Of a stretch of 64,000 nt of DNA, positions 9,287-16,685 are shown piece by piece. Source of the DNA: Candidatus Phytoplasma luffae (GTDB taxonomy: Bacteria > Bacillota_I > Bacilli_A > Acholeplasmatales > Acholeplasmataceae). The notes under the pieces are model-generated. The model was not told where the DNA came from. It searched no databases and worked only from the letters and a program-made list of their open reading frames with translations. The stretch covers positions 558,001 to 622,000 of the forward strand of contig NZ_CP054393.1 of assembly GCF_018024475.1 (NCBI RefSeq). The letters are read 5' to 3'. Both the position numbers and the translations under genes were made by a program. Each line of letters opens with the position of its first letter. Positions within the stretch are counted from its first letter, which is position 1.

Positions 9287-9374
9287 AGTAAAGTGTCAGT
9301 AAAGTGTCAGTAAAGTGTCATAAAAGTGTCATAAAAGTGTCATAAAAGTGTCATAAAAGTGTCATAAAAGTGTC
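9287..9374 (-). repeat. Tandem array of eight 11-bp units
   Basis: Three units AGTAAAGTGTC are followed by five units ATAAAAGTGTC. The period is 11 bp, close to one helical turn, and the core AAAGTGTC never varies. The other two copies of this region have seven units, so the number changes between copies. Confidence 0.9.
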
Positions 9375-9387
9375 ATAAAATTGTTAG

Positions 9388-9982
9388 TTAAATAATTTGT
9401 TTTGTTTTAGATATATATTTATATTTGGGATGTAATTTTCTGATGCGATATCCTCGTTTATCTTTGGTAATAAAGAATTTAATGTGTTTTAAATCTTCTA
9501 AGCGATAATAAATAATATTTAAACCTTTTTTATAATTGCTTTTTAAAGGTTTATCATATTTATCTTTTTTATGATTATCTAATTTAAATAATTTTAAAGT
9601 ATCTAATTTATTGATATTGATTTTGCTCATTAATTCTTTTATTTGGTTTTTGGTTTCATTTTTATAATTGATTTGGAAAATATTAAATTGATGTTTAAGG
9701 GTATTATTTTGAGTTTTAAGAGGGGTTGAAGGGTTAAGTAATAATTTTGTATTGTCATCTACTTTTATGGCTTTAATTATGTCTATTTTGTATTTTTTAA
9801 TTTCTTCTAAGATTTTTGGATCTATAAATAAAGTTTGATTTTTAGGGCGATAATTAGCTTCTTGGTAGGTATTTTTCTTTTTGGAATGATTAATAATGGT
9901 GAGGTTAATTAAATCTTCTTTTAAAGTTTTCAAAAAGTGTTTGATTTGTTCTAAATCAGTGGGAGTATTTTGTTTATTAATT
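9388..9982 (-). pseudogene. 5'-truncated copy of the 211-residue PMU gene
   Basis: Identical in protein sequence to the C-terminal part of the gene at 23909-24544, but its first codons are missing. Homology ends at 9983, and the sequence beyond is the end of PMU A. An internal ATG at 9933 would allow a 181-residue product, though the original ribosome binding site is gone. Confidence 0.85.
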
Positions 9983-9993
9983 TGAGGTGTTCC

Positions 9994-10012
9994 AAAACTT
10001 TAGACACTTTTT
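9994..10012 (+). repeat. 19-bp direct repeat at the left end of PMU A
   Basis: AAAACTTTAGACACTTTTT, 11 bp inside the terminus. The same sequence in the same orientation lies at 26214-26232 near the right end, so the core of the element is flanked by direct repeats. Confidence 0.85.
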
Positions 10013-10030
10013 GTTTTTTAAAATTTATTT

Positions 10031-10059
10031 AAGGCTAACTATTAAGTTAGTCTTTTTTT
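10031..10059 (+). terminator. Stem-loop with T-run upstream of sigF (A)
   Basis: AAGGCTAACT pairs with AGTTAGTCTT (one G-T pair) around a short loop, followed by seven T. It lies between the element end and sigF. It would insulate the element from transcription entering from outside, or act as an attenuator. Confidence 0.6.
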
Positions 10060-10091
10060 ATTCTCTAAGAATAAAATTAATTTTCATATCT

Positions 10092-10113
10092 TTTCTAAAA
10101 ACGTTTTTAGAAA
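10092..10113. promoter_or_regulatory. Perfect 22-bp palindrome at the sigF ribosome binding site (A)
   Basis: The half-site TTTCTAAAAAC and its complement meet with no spacer. The right arm overlaps the Shine-Dalgarno AGAAAGGG of the sigF gene, nine bases before its ATG. It could be a repressor operator or an RNA hairpin that hides the ribosome binding site. It is conserved exactly in copy B at 63706-63727. Confidence 0.6.
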
Positions 10114-10121
10114 GGGATTAA

Positions 10122-10742
10122 ATGTTAAGAAAAAAATTATTTAAAGATTTTTTAAAAAATAAAAAGAATTTAGAAATAAGAGATCAATTAATTGATCTTC
10201 ATTTGCCATTAATAAATAAAATTGTTGGTAAATTTAAATATTATCCTAAATTGCTCCAAAAACAAGATTTATATCAAGAAGGAGTTTTAGGATTAACGAA
10301 AGCCCTAAGTAATTACCAAGATTTAGGTTATGACTTTATCGCCTATGCAAAACCAACAATTAAATCTGAAATCAATGAACTAATAAGAAAAAGTTATTCT
10401 CCTTCAATCCCACAAAAATCTACTAAACCAAACAATATTAGTTTTCAAGAAGAAAAATATCAACCTTATAAAATCAGCAACCCCAATCCTCATCAATTAT
10501 GGTTAAAACAAACAAATCACGAATGTTTGTTAAAAAAACTAAAAAAGAAATTAAGTAAAACAGGATTTAATATTATTTGTTTAAGTTTTGGTATCACTTT
10601 AGACAACATCAACGAAACTTATCAACGACCTCATACCAACCAAGAGATCGCGCTAAAAATAAATTTAAAACTTCAAACAATAATCAACATCAAAAAAATA
10701 GCTATTCTAAAATTAAAACCTAAAAAACCAATGGAGAAATAA
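10122..10742 (+). CDS. sigF: PMU-encoded sigma-70 family factor (SigF-like), copy A
   Basis: Directs RNA polymerase to promoters, presumably those of the element. Region 2 is visible at about residues 25-90: LPLINKIVGKFKYYP, KQDLYQEGVLGLTKALSNY (core binding) and the aromatic-rich YDFIAYAKPTIKSEINELIR (promoter melting). The C-terminal half is lysine-rich with a weak region 4-like segment (NQEIALKINLKLQTIINIKK). At 206 residues it is shorter than RpoD and lacks region 1. It is first in a + strand operon with ssb four bases downstream. A perfect palindrome overlaps its ribosome binding site. Confidence 0.82.
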   Translation: MLRKKLFKDFLKNKKNLEIRDQLIDLHLPLINKIVGKFKYYPKLLQKQDLYQEGVLGLTKALSNYQDLGYDFIAYAKPTIKSEINELIRKSYSPSIPQKSTKPNNISFQEEKYQPYKISNPNPHQLWLKQTNHECLLKKLKKKLSKTGFNIICLSFGITLDNINETYQRPHTNQEIALKINLKLQTIINIKKIAILKLKPKKPMEK

Positions 10743-10746
10743 AAAA

Positions 10747-11070
10747 ATGTTAAATAAAGTTCAATTAATCGGCCGCATCACTAACGCCCTAGAATCACAA
10801 TACATTCATATTAATAATGAACAAATCACAAAAATTGATTTCAACTTAGCTATCAACAATAAAGATAAAGTTCAATTCATCCACTGTGTTGCCTTTCGTA
10901 ATCAAGCAGAAAACATGAGTAAATATTTACACAAAGGTTCAAAAATATATATAGAAGGAACATTATCTATTCAAAAATACACTAATAACGAAAACCAAAA
11001 CAAAACCAATACTAAAGTTATTTTAAACAATGTTATCTTTTTAGATAATAACCCCCCAACCCAAAATTAA
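10747..11070 (+). CDS. ssb: Single-stranded DNA-binding protein, copy A
   Basis: An OB-fold protein covering single-stranded DNA during replication and recombination. It shows the SSB N-terminus MLNKVQLIGRIT, then FIHCVAFRNQAENMSKYLHKGSKIYIEGTL and the final strand NNVIFLD. With 107 residues it ends right after the OB fold: the acidic C-terminal tip that recruits partners in other SSBs is missing (ends PPTQN). It starts 4 bp after sigF. Confidence 0.92.
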   Translation: MLNKVQLIGRITNALESQYIHINNEQITKIDFNLAINNKDKVQFIHCVAFRNQAENMSKYLHKGSKIYIEGTLSIQKYTNNENQNKTNTKVILNNVIFLDNNPPTQN

Positions 11071-11085
11071 AAAGGAGTCACTAAA

Positions 11086-11376
11086 ATGACAAAAAAAGAA
11101 TTAATCAAAACTATCGCAGTAATGCATAAAACTTCGGTTACTCAAACCCAAGATTTTTACAACTCGTTCGAAAATGCTTTAATCAAAGCAATCACATCCA
11201 ACGAAGAAGTGGTATTATCACCTTCAATTGGCAAATTCATCTTAAAATCAAGAAAAGCCCGCGTGGGAAGAAACCCCCAAACAGGTAAAAAACTCAAAAT
11301 CCCTACAAAAACTGTGGTAAATTTTAAACTTTCTAAAACTATTAAAGATGAAGTCAAAAACCTTAAATTAAAATAA
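11086..11376 (+). CDS. himA: HU/IHF-type DNA-bending protein, copy A
   Basis: A histone-like protein of 96 residues. It has the HU pattern MTKKELIKTIA, an alpha-helical dimer core, SPSIGKFILKSRKARVGRNPQTGKKLKIPTK (DNA-binding beta arm with the R-N-P-x-T-G tip) and FKLSKTIKDEV. The ribosome binding site AAGGAG lies just upstream. It may help assemble the element's transposition or replication complex. Confidence 0.93.
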   Translation: MTKKELIKTIAVMHKTSVTQTQDFYNSFENALIKAITSNEEVVLSPSIGKFILKSRKARVGRNPQTGKKLKIPTKTVVNFKLSKTIKDEVKNLKLK

Positions 11377-11388
11377 GGAGAATAAATT

Positions 11389-11829
11389 ATGTTTATTTTT
11401 TCATTATTTGCAACAATTAGCAATTTTATCTTAAATTACTCTAAAGGATTTAGCACTACCGAAATCCTTGAACGAAGAATAGACGGAATCCAAACAACGA
11501 TTTTCACTATTCTTATTGTCTCTGGTTTCAAACCTATTTTTAAATTAATTGCAAATATTTTGATTTTCGTCAAAGATTTGATTTTAGGCCTCTTTTTCCC
11601 CAACAAAAAACTCCAAAATTTAGAAATCCAAAACGCCAAACAAGAATATTTAGAAAAACAGTTATTAAAAAAACTAGATAAAATAAATGAAAACCAAGAA
11701 AAACTCCAATCCCAATTAGAAGTGCAAAAAGTAAAAGTTGCTCATTGGCAAGAGAAAAAAGCAAGAAAAAAAATACTAAAATTAAAAAACAACAACAAAC
11801 CTCACGGAAAGGAAAATGAAAATGAATGA
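11389..11829 (+). CDS. Membrane protein with C-terminal coiled coil, unknown, copy A
   Basis: Not recognised. The first 70 residues contain two hydrophobic segments (about 1-15 and 40-65). Residues 75-146 are charged with a heptad look (QEYLEKQLLKKLDKINENQEKLQSQ in overlapping parts), ending in a Lys-rich tail. A good AAGGAG precedes ATG at 11389. The end overlaps the next gene. Confidence 0.75.
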   Translation: MFIFSLFATISNFILNYSKGFSTTEILERRIDGIQTTIFTILIVSGFKPIFKLIANILIFVKDLILGLFFPNKKLQNLEIQNAKQEYLEKQLLKKLDKINENQEKLQSQLEVQKVKVAHWQEKKARKKILKLKNNNKPHGKENENE

Positions 11830-12046
11830 ACTTAATTTCGCCATTGGATTTATCGTTGGCGCCCTATTCGCAACTGCTTTAATGTTTATTATCAAAAAAA
11901 TCTTTTTTAATTTTTTTCCATTACCAGAAATTAATAAAACAGATGAAACTAAAAAAGATAACAAACCCAATAAATCATCTTCAATTATTCCAAACCCAAA
12001 TAACAATTCAAAAGAAAAAAATAATTTAGAAAGTGAAAATAATTAA
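11816..12046 (+). CDS. Small single-pass membrane protein, unknown, copy A
   Basis: 76 residues with a hydrophobic helix at about 8-28 (GFIVGALFATALMFII) followed by an Asn/Lys/Ser-rich hydrophilic tail. It overlaps the end of the preceding gene. A second ATG at 11822 is better spaced behind the GAAAGG at 11807-11812 and is the likelier true start. The last codon abuts the ATG of the next gene, suggesting coupled translation. Confidence 0.7.
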   Translation: MKMNELNFAIGFIVGALFATALMFIIKKIFFNFFPLPEINKTDETKKDNKPNKSSSIIPNPNNNSKEKNNLESENN

Positions 12047-12682
12047 ATGAAAATTAATAATTTAAACCAACGAACTTCTGAGTGGTATAATCATCGCAAA
12101 AAATATATCAATGCCTCTGAAATAGGAAGTATTACAGGAAATGACAAATTTAGAAGTTTAGAACAATTAATACATGACAAAATATTTGGAACAACATTTA
12201 CAAGCAATAAATTCACCGAACACGGCAACAAAACCGAACCCCTAGCGAGAACTTTTTTTGAAAAAATAACTAATCTAAAATTCCCTGATACCATCTTTAC
12301 TGATGATACTTTAGATATGTTTTCTGCAAGTCTTGACGGTTATAACGAACAAACCAACACTTTATTAGAAATTAAATGTCCTTATGTAGATGAAAATAAC
12401 AACATCTCCTCTACTTGGAATGGTTTCTTTTCACATAAAAAAATCCCTTCTAATTACTGGGCGCAAGTTCAATGTCAATTATATTGTTCTCAATCTAAAT
12501 TCGCTTATTTCTTTGTTTATTTTAATGACACTAATTATCATGTTGTTAGGGTTTATCAAGATAATAATTTTATTAACCAAATGATTGCAGACGGCAAAAA
12601 GTATTTAGAATTATTAAAACTCAATAAACAAGAATTACAACAGACAACTTATTTAAAAAAATTAAGTAAATTTAAAATATAA
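12047..12682 (+). CDS. YqaJ/lambda-exonuclease family nuclease, copy A
   Basis: A phage-type PD-(D/E)XK exonuclease of 211 residues that would process DNA ends for recombination. Visible signatures are the N-terminal QRTSEWYNHRKKYINASEIG, the Glu in HGNKTEPLAR, the Asp in SASLDGY and E-x-K in LLEIKCPY, then WAQVQCQLYC, which together form the catalytic core of the family. ATG directly follows the stop of the previous gene. No RecT/Bet-type annealing protein is recognised in the element, so SSB may be its partner (inference). Confidence 0.85.
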   Translation: MKINNLNQRTSEWYNHRKKYINASEIGSITGNDKFRSLEQLIHDKIFGTTFTSNKFTEHGNKTEPLARTFFEKITNLKFPDTIFTDDTLDMFSASLDGYNEQTNTLLEIKCPYVDENNNISSTWNGFFSHKKIPSNYWAQVQCQLYCSQSKFAYFFVYFNDTNYHVVRVYQDNNFINQMIADGKKYLELLKLNKQELQQTTYLKKLSKFKI

Positions 12683-12796
12683 AAAAAAGAAAGGAAACTA
12701 AAAATGAAAATCCAAAAAAACCAAAAATAATTATTAAGAAAAAAACAATTTAGAAAGTAACAAAGAAATAAATAATTAATACAAAGGAGAAAAAAC
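12683..12796 (+). other. Gap with a short decayed reading frame, copy A
   Basis: GAAAGG followed by ATG at 12704 opens a frame of only eight codons (MKIQKNQK) before a stop. The following bases resemble the end of the 76-residue gene (AATTTAGAAAGT). This looks like the leftover of a duplicated small gene. It is the same in copy B (61023-61136). Confidence 0.4.
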
Positions 12797-13093
12797 ATGT
12801 CAAAAAAAATAATTATCACTAAAAAACCAAATAAAAAATTAACCAAAACCCAAAACCCAAATCAAAAAATATCAATCCCAGAAACAAAAAAACTCAATCA
12901 TCACATTTCACCCCCAACTCCTAATATCAATAAACTAAATTTATTAAAAATAATTACTTATTTAACTATCATTTTATATTTTATTTTACATGTCAACGTT
13001 ATTTATTACCAAAACCAAATCCCTTGGTTAACAACAGGAATCAATAATTTTATTGATTTAATTAAAACAATTTTTTCAGGAGGAAACAAATAA
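12797..13093 (+). CDS. Small membrane protein, unknown, copy A
   Basis: 98 residues: a basic, Pro/Asn-rich N-terminal half, then one strong transmembrane helix (about 51-72, LLKIITYLTIILYFILHV) and a short C-terminal part with a weakly hydrophobic stretch. AAAGGAG precedes the ATG. Its stop overlaps the start of the next gene as TAATG. Confidence 0.7.
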   Translation: MSKKIIITKKPNKKLTKTQNPNQKISIPETKKLNHHISPPTPNINKLNLLKIITYLTIILYFILHVNVIYYQNQIPWLTTGINNFIDLIKTIFSGGNK

Positions 13094-13698
13094 TGAAAAC
13101 ACAAAATAAAAATAAAATATTAATTATCATAACATTTGTAATTGTTCTATTTTTCTCAATTATCTCAATTTATGCTTTAAACGATTACTTTAACAAACAA
13201 AGAAAAGAAAAAATAAATTTAATAAATGATTTTCCTATTTTCACTGTTGAACGAACGGGTGGCAACAACGAAAATCAAATACTTTTGCCGATTTCAATTC
13301 CTAACTTAAGCCAAAAAAAATACAATCACTTAATTACTATCGAACACGAAGCAATCCTTAACTCAAATGGAATAGATATTTCAATACCCTTATATTTAAA
13401 ATTATCAACCCAATATAACACTAACCAATCCTTTAACAACCCAGAAAAATATTTAAACATAAGCCTCAAAGTTAATAACAATGATTATGACGACACAAAA
13501 CGTCCCCAAATGATATTAAACGACAAAGGTATTGGAATTATTAAAATTCAAATTAGCATCGAACAAAAAGAAATCATCAATTCCAAAAACCCTCAATTAG
13601 AATTAATTTGTGATTACGAATTAGTCGATTCCCAAGGTAAATCTTTCGAAGGCGGAAATCAAACTATCGAAAACAAAATTGCTCAATTAGCAAAATAA
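13093..13698 (+). CDS. Membrane-anchored or secreted protein, unknown, copy A
   Basis: 201 residues with an N-terminal hydrophobic segment (about 8-30, KILIIITFVIVLFFSIISIY) followed by a soluble domain rich in beta-type sequence (SIPNLSQKKYNHLITIEHEA, GIDISIPLYLKLS, LELICDYELVDSQG). No cleavage site is obvious, so it is probably anchored with the domain outside. Start and stop overlap the preceding gene at 13093. A terminator follows. Confidence 0.7.
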   Translation: MKTQNKNKILIIITFVIVLFFSIISIYALNDYFNKQRKEKINLINDFPIFTVERTGGNNENQILLPISIPNLSQKKYNHLITIEHEAILNSNGIDISIPLYLKLSTQYNTNQSFNNPEKYLNISLKVNNNDYDDTKRPQMILNDKGIGIIKIQISIEQKEIINSKNPQLELICDYELVDSQGKSFEGGNQTIENKIAQLAK

Positions 13699-13704
13699 AA
13701 TATT

Positions 13705-13740
13705 AAAAGACTAAACAAAATTTGTATTAGTCTTTTTTTA
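13705..13740 (+). terminator. Intrinsic terminator closing the sigF operon (A)
   Basis: AAAAGACTAA pairs with TTAGTCTTTT around a 12-base loop, followed by T7. It separates the sigF-to-13698 gene set from the hflB-like gene. Confidence 0.65.
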
Positions 13741-13760
13741 TTTTTCAGAAAGGTATTAAT

Positions 13761-14963
13761 ATGAAAATGAATATTAAAAAAAATCAAAATAAAAATTTAA
13801 ATCCAACTAATTTAATAATAATCATTATAACATCTATCATTTTATTTTTAGGAATTCAAGTTTGGATCCACCATCAAGCTTTAATCGAAAATCAAACCCA
13901 AATCCTAAATCATCATAAAAGATTAGAAACCCAAAACAAAACTAACCAAGAAACTAAAAAATATTTAGAAGACCAAATAACTAAAAATAATTCATCACCA
14001 GAAAAAATTCAAACTTTTTCTTCATCAGAATTACAAGAAAAAACAATAATCCCGAACGATAACCAAGAAGAATTATTATTTAAACCTTCTAACAACAATA
14101 AATTCCCAGGATTCAACCAACTAATCGGTTTCAAAGAAGAAAAACAAGCATTAGATGGATTTATTGATTATCTCAACAACAAAGAAAACTACCAAAATAT
14201 TGGAGAAATCGAATCTCCTCTAGGTATTTTAATGTATGGAGCCCCTGGAACAGGAAAAACCACTCTCGCAAGATCCTTAGCCAAAGAAACTAATTTACCC
14301 TTCTTTGAAGTAAGCAGCTCTTTATTCTCACAAAAATACAAAGGTATCGCCCCTCAATTAGTCAAAGATTTATTTATGACAGCTCGCGAAGAAGCAGCCC
14401 AAAACAATGGCGCAATCATCTTTTTAGATGAATGCGAAACTATCTTTACTGATTTAAGCACTTTAGAAACTGATTCAGAAATTGCCAATGTTGTGAATCA
14501 ATTCAAAACTGAATTGACATCTTTTAAAAACAACCCTGAAAAACCTATTTTCATCATTGGAGCTACAAACCACATTAACCAAATCGATGATGCCATCAAA
14601 TCAAGATTCACTTACAATATCGAAGTCAAACCAGGCAACAAAGAAGAAAGAAAACAATTCCTAGAATTTTTAATCAACAAACGTAAAAACCCTTATAGTG
14701 AAGAAGCCAAACAATACTTATATGAAGTCATTAACGAAGCTTTAGAAATATTACCGCCAAACCATCAATTCAAACAAGCCAATCGTACTTTGGAAAACCT
14801 CTTAAAAACAACAGTAACAATCTTTGCGAAAAACAGAGGTCAAGGTGAAACTAGAAGAAATGAAATCAACAAAGAAGATTTAAAACAAGCATATAAAATG
14901 ATAATTTCCCCTAATATAAATATATTAGACCAAATAGAAAAAAACCAAAAAGGAGATGAATAA
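13761..14963 (+). CDS. hflB: Membrane-anchored AAA+ ATPase, FtsH/HflB-like without protease domain, copy A
   Basis: 400 residues. One transmembrane helix (about 18-34), a coiled linker, then an AAA+ module: Walker A GAPGTGKTT at 160-168, Walker B IIFLDE at 219-224, and the second region of homology with GATN and the arginine finger R282 (KSRF). These match FtsH. FtsH proteases continue into a zinc peptidase with HEXXH; here the chain ends about 110 residues after the arginine finger and no HEXXH exists. It therefore probably remodels or extracts proteins without degrading them. GAAAGG precedes ATG 13761. The next gene starts 3 bp after its stop. Confidence 0.85.
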   Translation: MKMNIKKNQNKNLNPTNLIIIIITSIILFLGIQVWIHHQALIENQTQILNHHKRLETQNKTNQETKKYLEDQITKNNSSPEKIQTFSSSELQEKTIIPNDNQEELLFKPSNNNKFPGFNQLIGFKEEKQALDGFIDYLNNKENYQNIGEIESPLGILMYGAPGTGKTTLARSLAKETNLPFFEVSSSLFSQKYKGIAPQLVKDLFMTAREEAAQNNGAIIFLDECETIFTDLSTLETDSEIANVVNQFKTELTSFKNNPEKPIFIIGATNHINQIDDAIKSRFTYNIEVKPGNKEERKQFLEFLINKRKNPYSEEAKQYLYEVINEALEILPPNHQFKQANRTLENLLKTTVTIFAKNRGQGETRRNEINKEDLKQAYKMIISPNINILDQIEKNQKGDE

Positions 14964-14966
14964 TAT

Positions 14967-16586
14967 ATGTTAACACCATTTGACTTAATCAAAGGATTTT
15001 TATCATTTAAATCTTATTTCACCTGGTTTTTAATAGCCACTACCATCTTTAGTCTATTTGTTTTCTTTAAAAGAAAACTTTCACCCACTCAACAATCAAC
15101 AACATCATGGAAAGGCTATTTAACTTATTTTTTAATTATAATTGGTATTTTAAGTTTCATTTATTTATGTTTCTTTCATAAAACAGAACCATCATCTAAA
15201 TATGCAGGGCAATTAGTCAATAAAATCGACAAAGCCATCGATAAATACGAAAATACAATAAATAATTACAAAGGATTAAAAACTAATTGGGAAAGTGAAT
15301 TAAAAAAATGTGAAGATGAATTAAAAGAACTCTACAATGCCCAAGAATCCTCCCAAAAACAAAAAGAACAAATCCATGAATTGTTAGAACAAAATGAAAC
15401 AAAAATTAAAGAAATAAAAGAACAATTAAAAAACACAACAGGTAACATCACTATCTTAAAAGGCAAGCTAACTCAGTTAGAAAAAGATAAAGATGCCAAA
15501 GAAAAAGAAATTAAACAAAAACAAGAAGAAGAAAAATTAGCTTCTCCTGACGATAAAATTAGATTAAGAGCACAAATTGAAAAACTACAAGATGAAGTAG
15601 AAGAAATAGTTGGTAAAATATCTGATATAAATTCTCAAATTGGTAAATTAGAAGCAACCCAAGAAAAATACCAAAATATGTTATCTCGTGCTGAAAAATT
15701 TAAAAAAATGTTAGAAGAACAATATAAAGATTTAACTGAAGGAGAAAAAAGATTATATAATCAAATCCAATCAGTTGAAGAACGTCATGCCGAAATCCAA
15801 AAAGAAATTGATGCAGTCAAGAAAAAACTAGATAAAATCGATTTAGAAAAAGATTTATATACATCCCTAAAAATAAAATATCGCGAAATGCATAACCGCA
15901 TGCAAACCTATGAAAAAGAACATGAAGCATCAGCTGGAAACATAGTAAAATGGGGATTCAAAGCTTTTGATAAAGTAACTGACTTAATCCCCGCTAAATA
16001 TGGTATGAAAATTTTAGGCAAATCAGTTACTTTTACACGTAAGTTCGCTCAAGGTATGTCAAAAGCTACTTTAGTTCTTCACGAAGGCCACCGTTTGTGG
16101 CATTTATATAATGAAGTCGCGCAAGAAAACAAAGAACATCCACCAATGATTACCGAAGAAGCTTTAAAAATGTATACTCAAGACATCGACCGTGATTTAG
16201 CCAAACTTGACGCCGACTACAAAGATTACGAAAAAAAATTAGGTGATTATAAACTTCGTCAAAATGAAAATAATTTAGAACAAGAATTAGAATATTCTAG
16301 ATCAATAGTTCGCGGAATAGCCCAAAAAGAACAATCAGTTATCGGTGAATATGAAACCATCATCGAAGAATTAAAACATAAACAAAAAGACATAAAAGAT
16401 ATTTATAAGTTAGAAATAAAACAAGATAGATTAGAAGAAGAATTAGAAACTAAAAAAGAAGACGTGAATGATTTAAAAGAACAATTAAAACAAAAAAATC
16501 CGAGTTACGCTCGTGCTCAACAACGCCTGCAAGCTAGACGAATTGGTAAAATCCCTGAAATGATAATGATTCCAAATAAAAAATAA
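14967..16586 (+). CDS. Membrane coiled-coil protein, SMC-like annotation, copy A variant
   Basis: 539 residues: two transmembrane helices (about 18-35 and 51-70), then long coiled coils (about 85-310 and 410-515) around a more compact centre (KWGFKAFDKVTDLIPAKYG to HEGHRLWHLYNEVAQ). It has no P-loop or SGG signature, so it is not a true SMC ATPase despite the usual label. Compared with the copy B protein, residues 1-175, about 293-424 and 513-539 are nearly the same, while 176-292 and 425-512 are different sequence. GGAGATG lies before the ATG. It is preceded by the AAA+ gene, which may act on it (inference). Confidence 0.8.
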   Translation: MLTPFDLIKGFLSFKSYFTWFLIATTIFSLFVFFKRKLSPTQQSTTSWKGYLTYFLIIIGILSFIYLCFFHKTEPSSKYAGQLVNKIDKAIDKYENTINNYKGLKTNWESELKKCEDELKELYNAQESSQKQKEQIHELLEQNETKIKEIKEQLKNTTGNITILKGKLTQLEKDKDAKEKEIKQKQEEEKLASPDDKIRLRAQIEKLQDEVEEIVGKISDINSQIGKLEATQEKYQNMLSRAEKFKKMLEEQYKDLTEGEKRLYNQIQSVEERHAEIQKEIDAVKKKLDKIDLEKDLYTSLKIKYREMHNRMQTYEKEHEASAGNIVKWGFKAFDKVTDLIPAKYGMKILGKSVTFTRKFAQGMSKATLVLHEGHRLWHLYNEVAQENKEHPPMITEEALKMYTQDIDRDLAKLDADYKDYEKKLGDYKLRQNENNLEQELEYSRSIVRGIAQKEQSVIGEYETIIEELKHKQKDIKDIYKLEIKQDRLEEELETKKEDVNDLKEQLKQKNPSYARAQQRLQARRIGKIPEMIMIPNKK

Positions 16587-16616
16587 TTTTCCTTAAACAT
16601 TTAATCCCTAAAATTG

Positions 16617-16622
16617 TATAAT
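16617..16622 (+). promoter_or_regulatory. Probable -10 box in front of the coiled-coil/effector genes (A)
   Basis: TATAAT preceded by T-G, conserved in copy B although the bases before it have changed. A clear -35 box is not seen. It would give the 16686 gene and the effector their own transcript. Confidence 0.45.
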
Positions 16623-16667
16623 AGTGATATATTCATATTTCAATATTTGATAATAATCACTATTATC
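16620..16667 (+). promoter_or_regulatory. Competing hairpins before the 16686 gene (A)
   Basis: GATAATA at 16649-16655 pairs with TATTATC at 16661-16667, just ahead of the ribosome binding site. Alternatively AATAGTGAT at 16620-16628 pairs with ATCACTATT at 16656-16664. The two stems exclude each other. Both are kept in copy B, which suggests a leader control element (inference). Confidence 0.4.
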
Positions 16668-16685
16668 AGAAAGGAAATGAAATTT

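Larger units (their letters stand above)
7574..9983 (-). mobile_element. Truncated PMU end: tra5, repeat region and part of the 211-residue gene
   Basis: This 2410-bp block is the reverse complement of 23949-26347 at the far end of PMU A. It starts with the same terminal sequence TGCGCTGTTCC and stops abruptly at 9983 inside the gene that is complete at 23909-24544. The terminal TG of PMU A begins at that point. The two arms differ by 11 bp, which equals one extra unit of the tandem repeat at 9287-9374. The simplest reading is that PMU A inserted into, or recombined with, an older PMU and only its tra5 end remained. Confidence 0.85.

Noticed and set aside
9287-9374. CRISPR-like array
   Set aside because: Units of 11 bp lie head to tail without spacers, and no cas genes are present.
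11157-11423. 88-residue frame on - across himA
   Set aside because: Antisense of a clear HU gene, no ribosome binding site; its twin at 62396-62662 has the same cause.
14967-16586. True SMC chromosome-segregation ATPase
   Set aside because: Only coiled coils and two membrane helices are present; Walker A, signature and Walker B motifs are absent.
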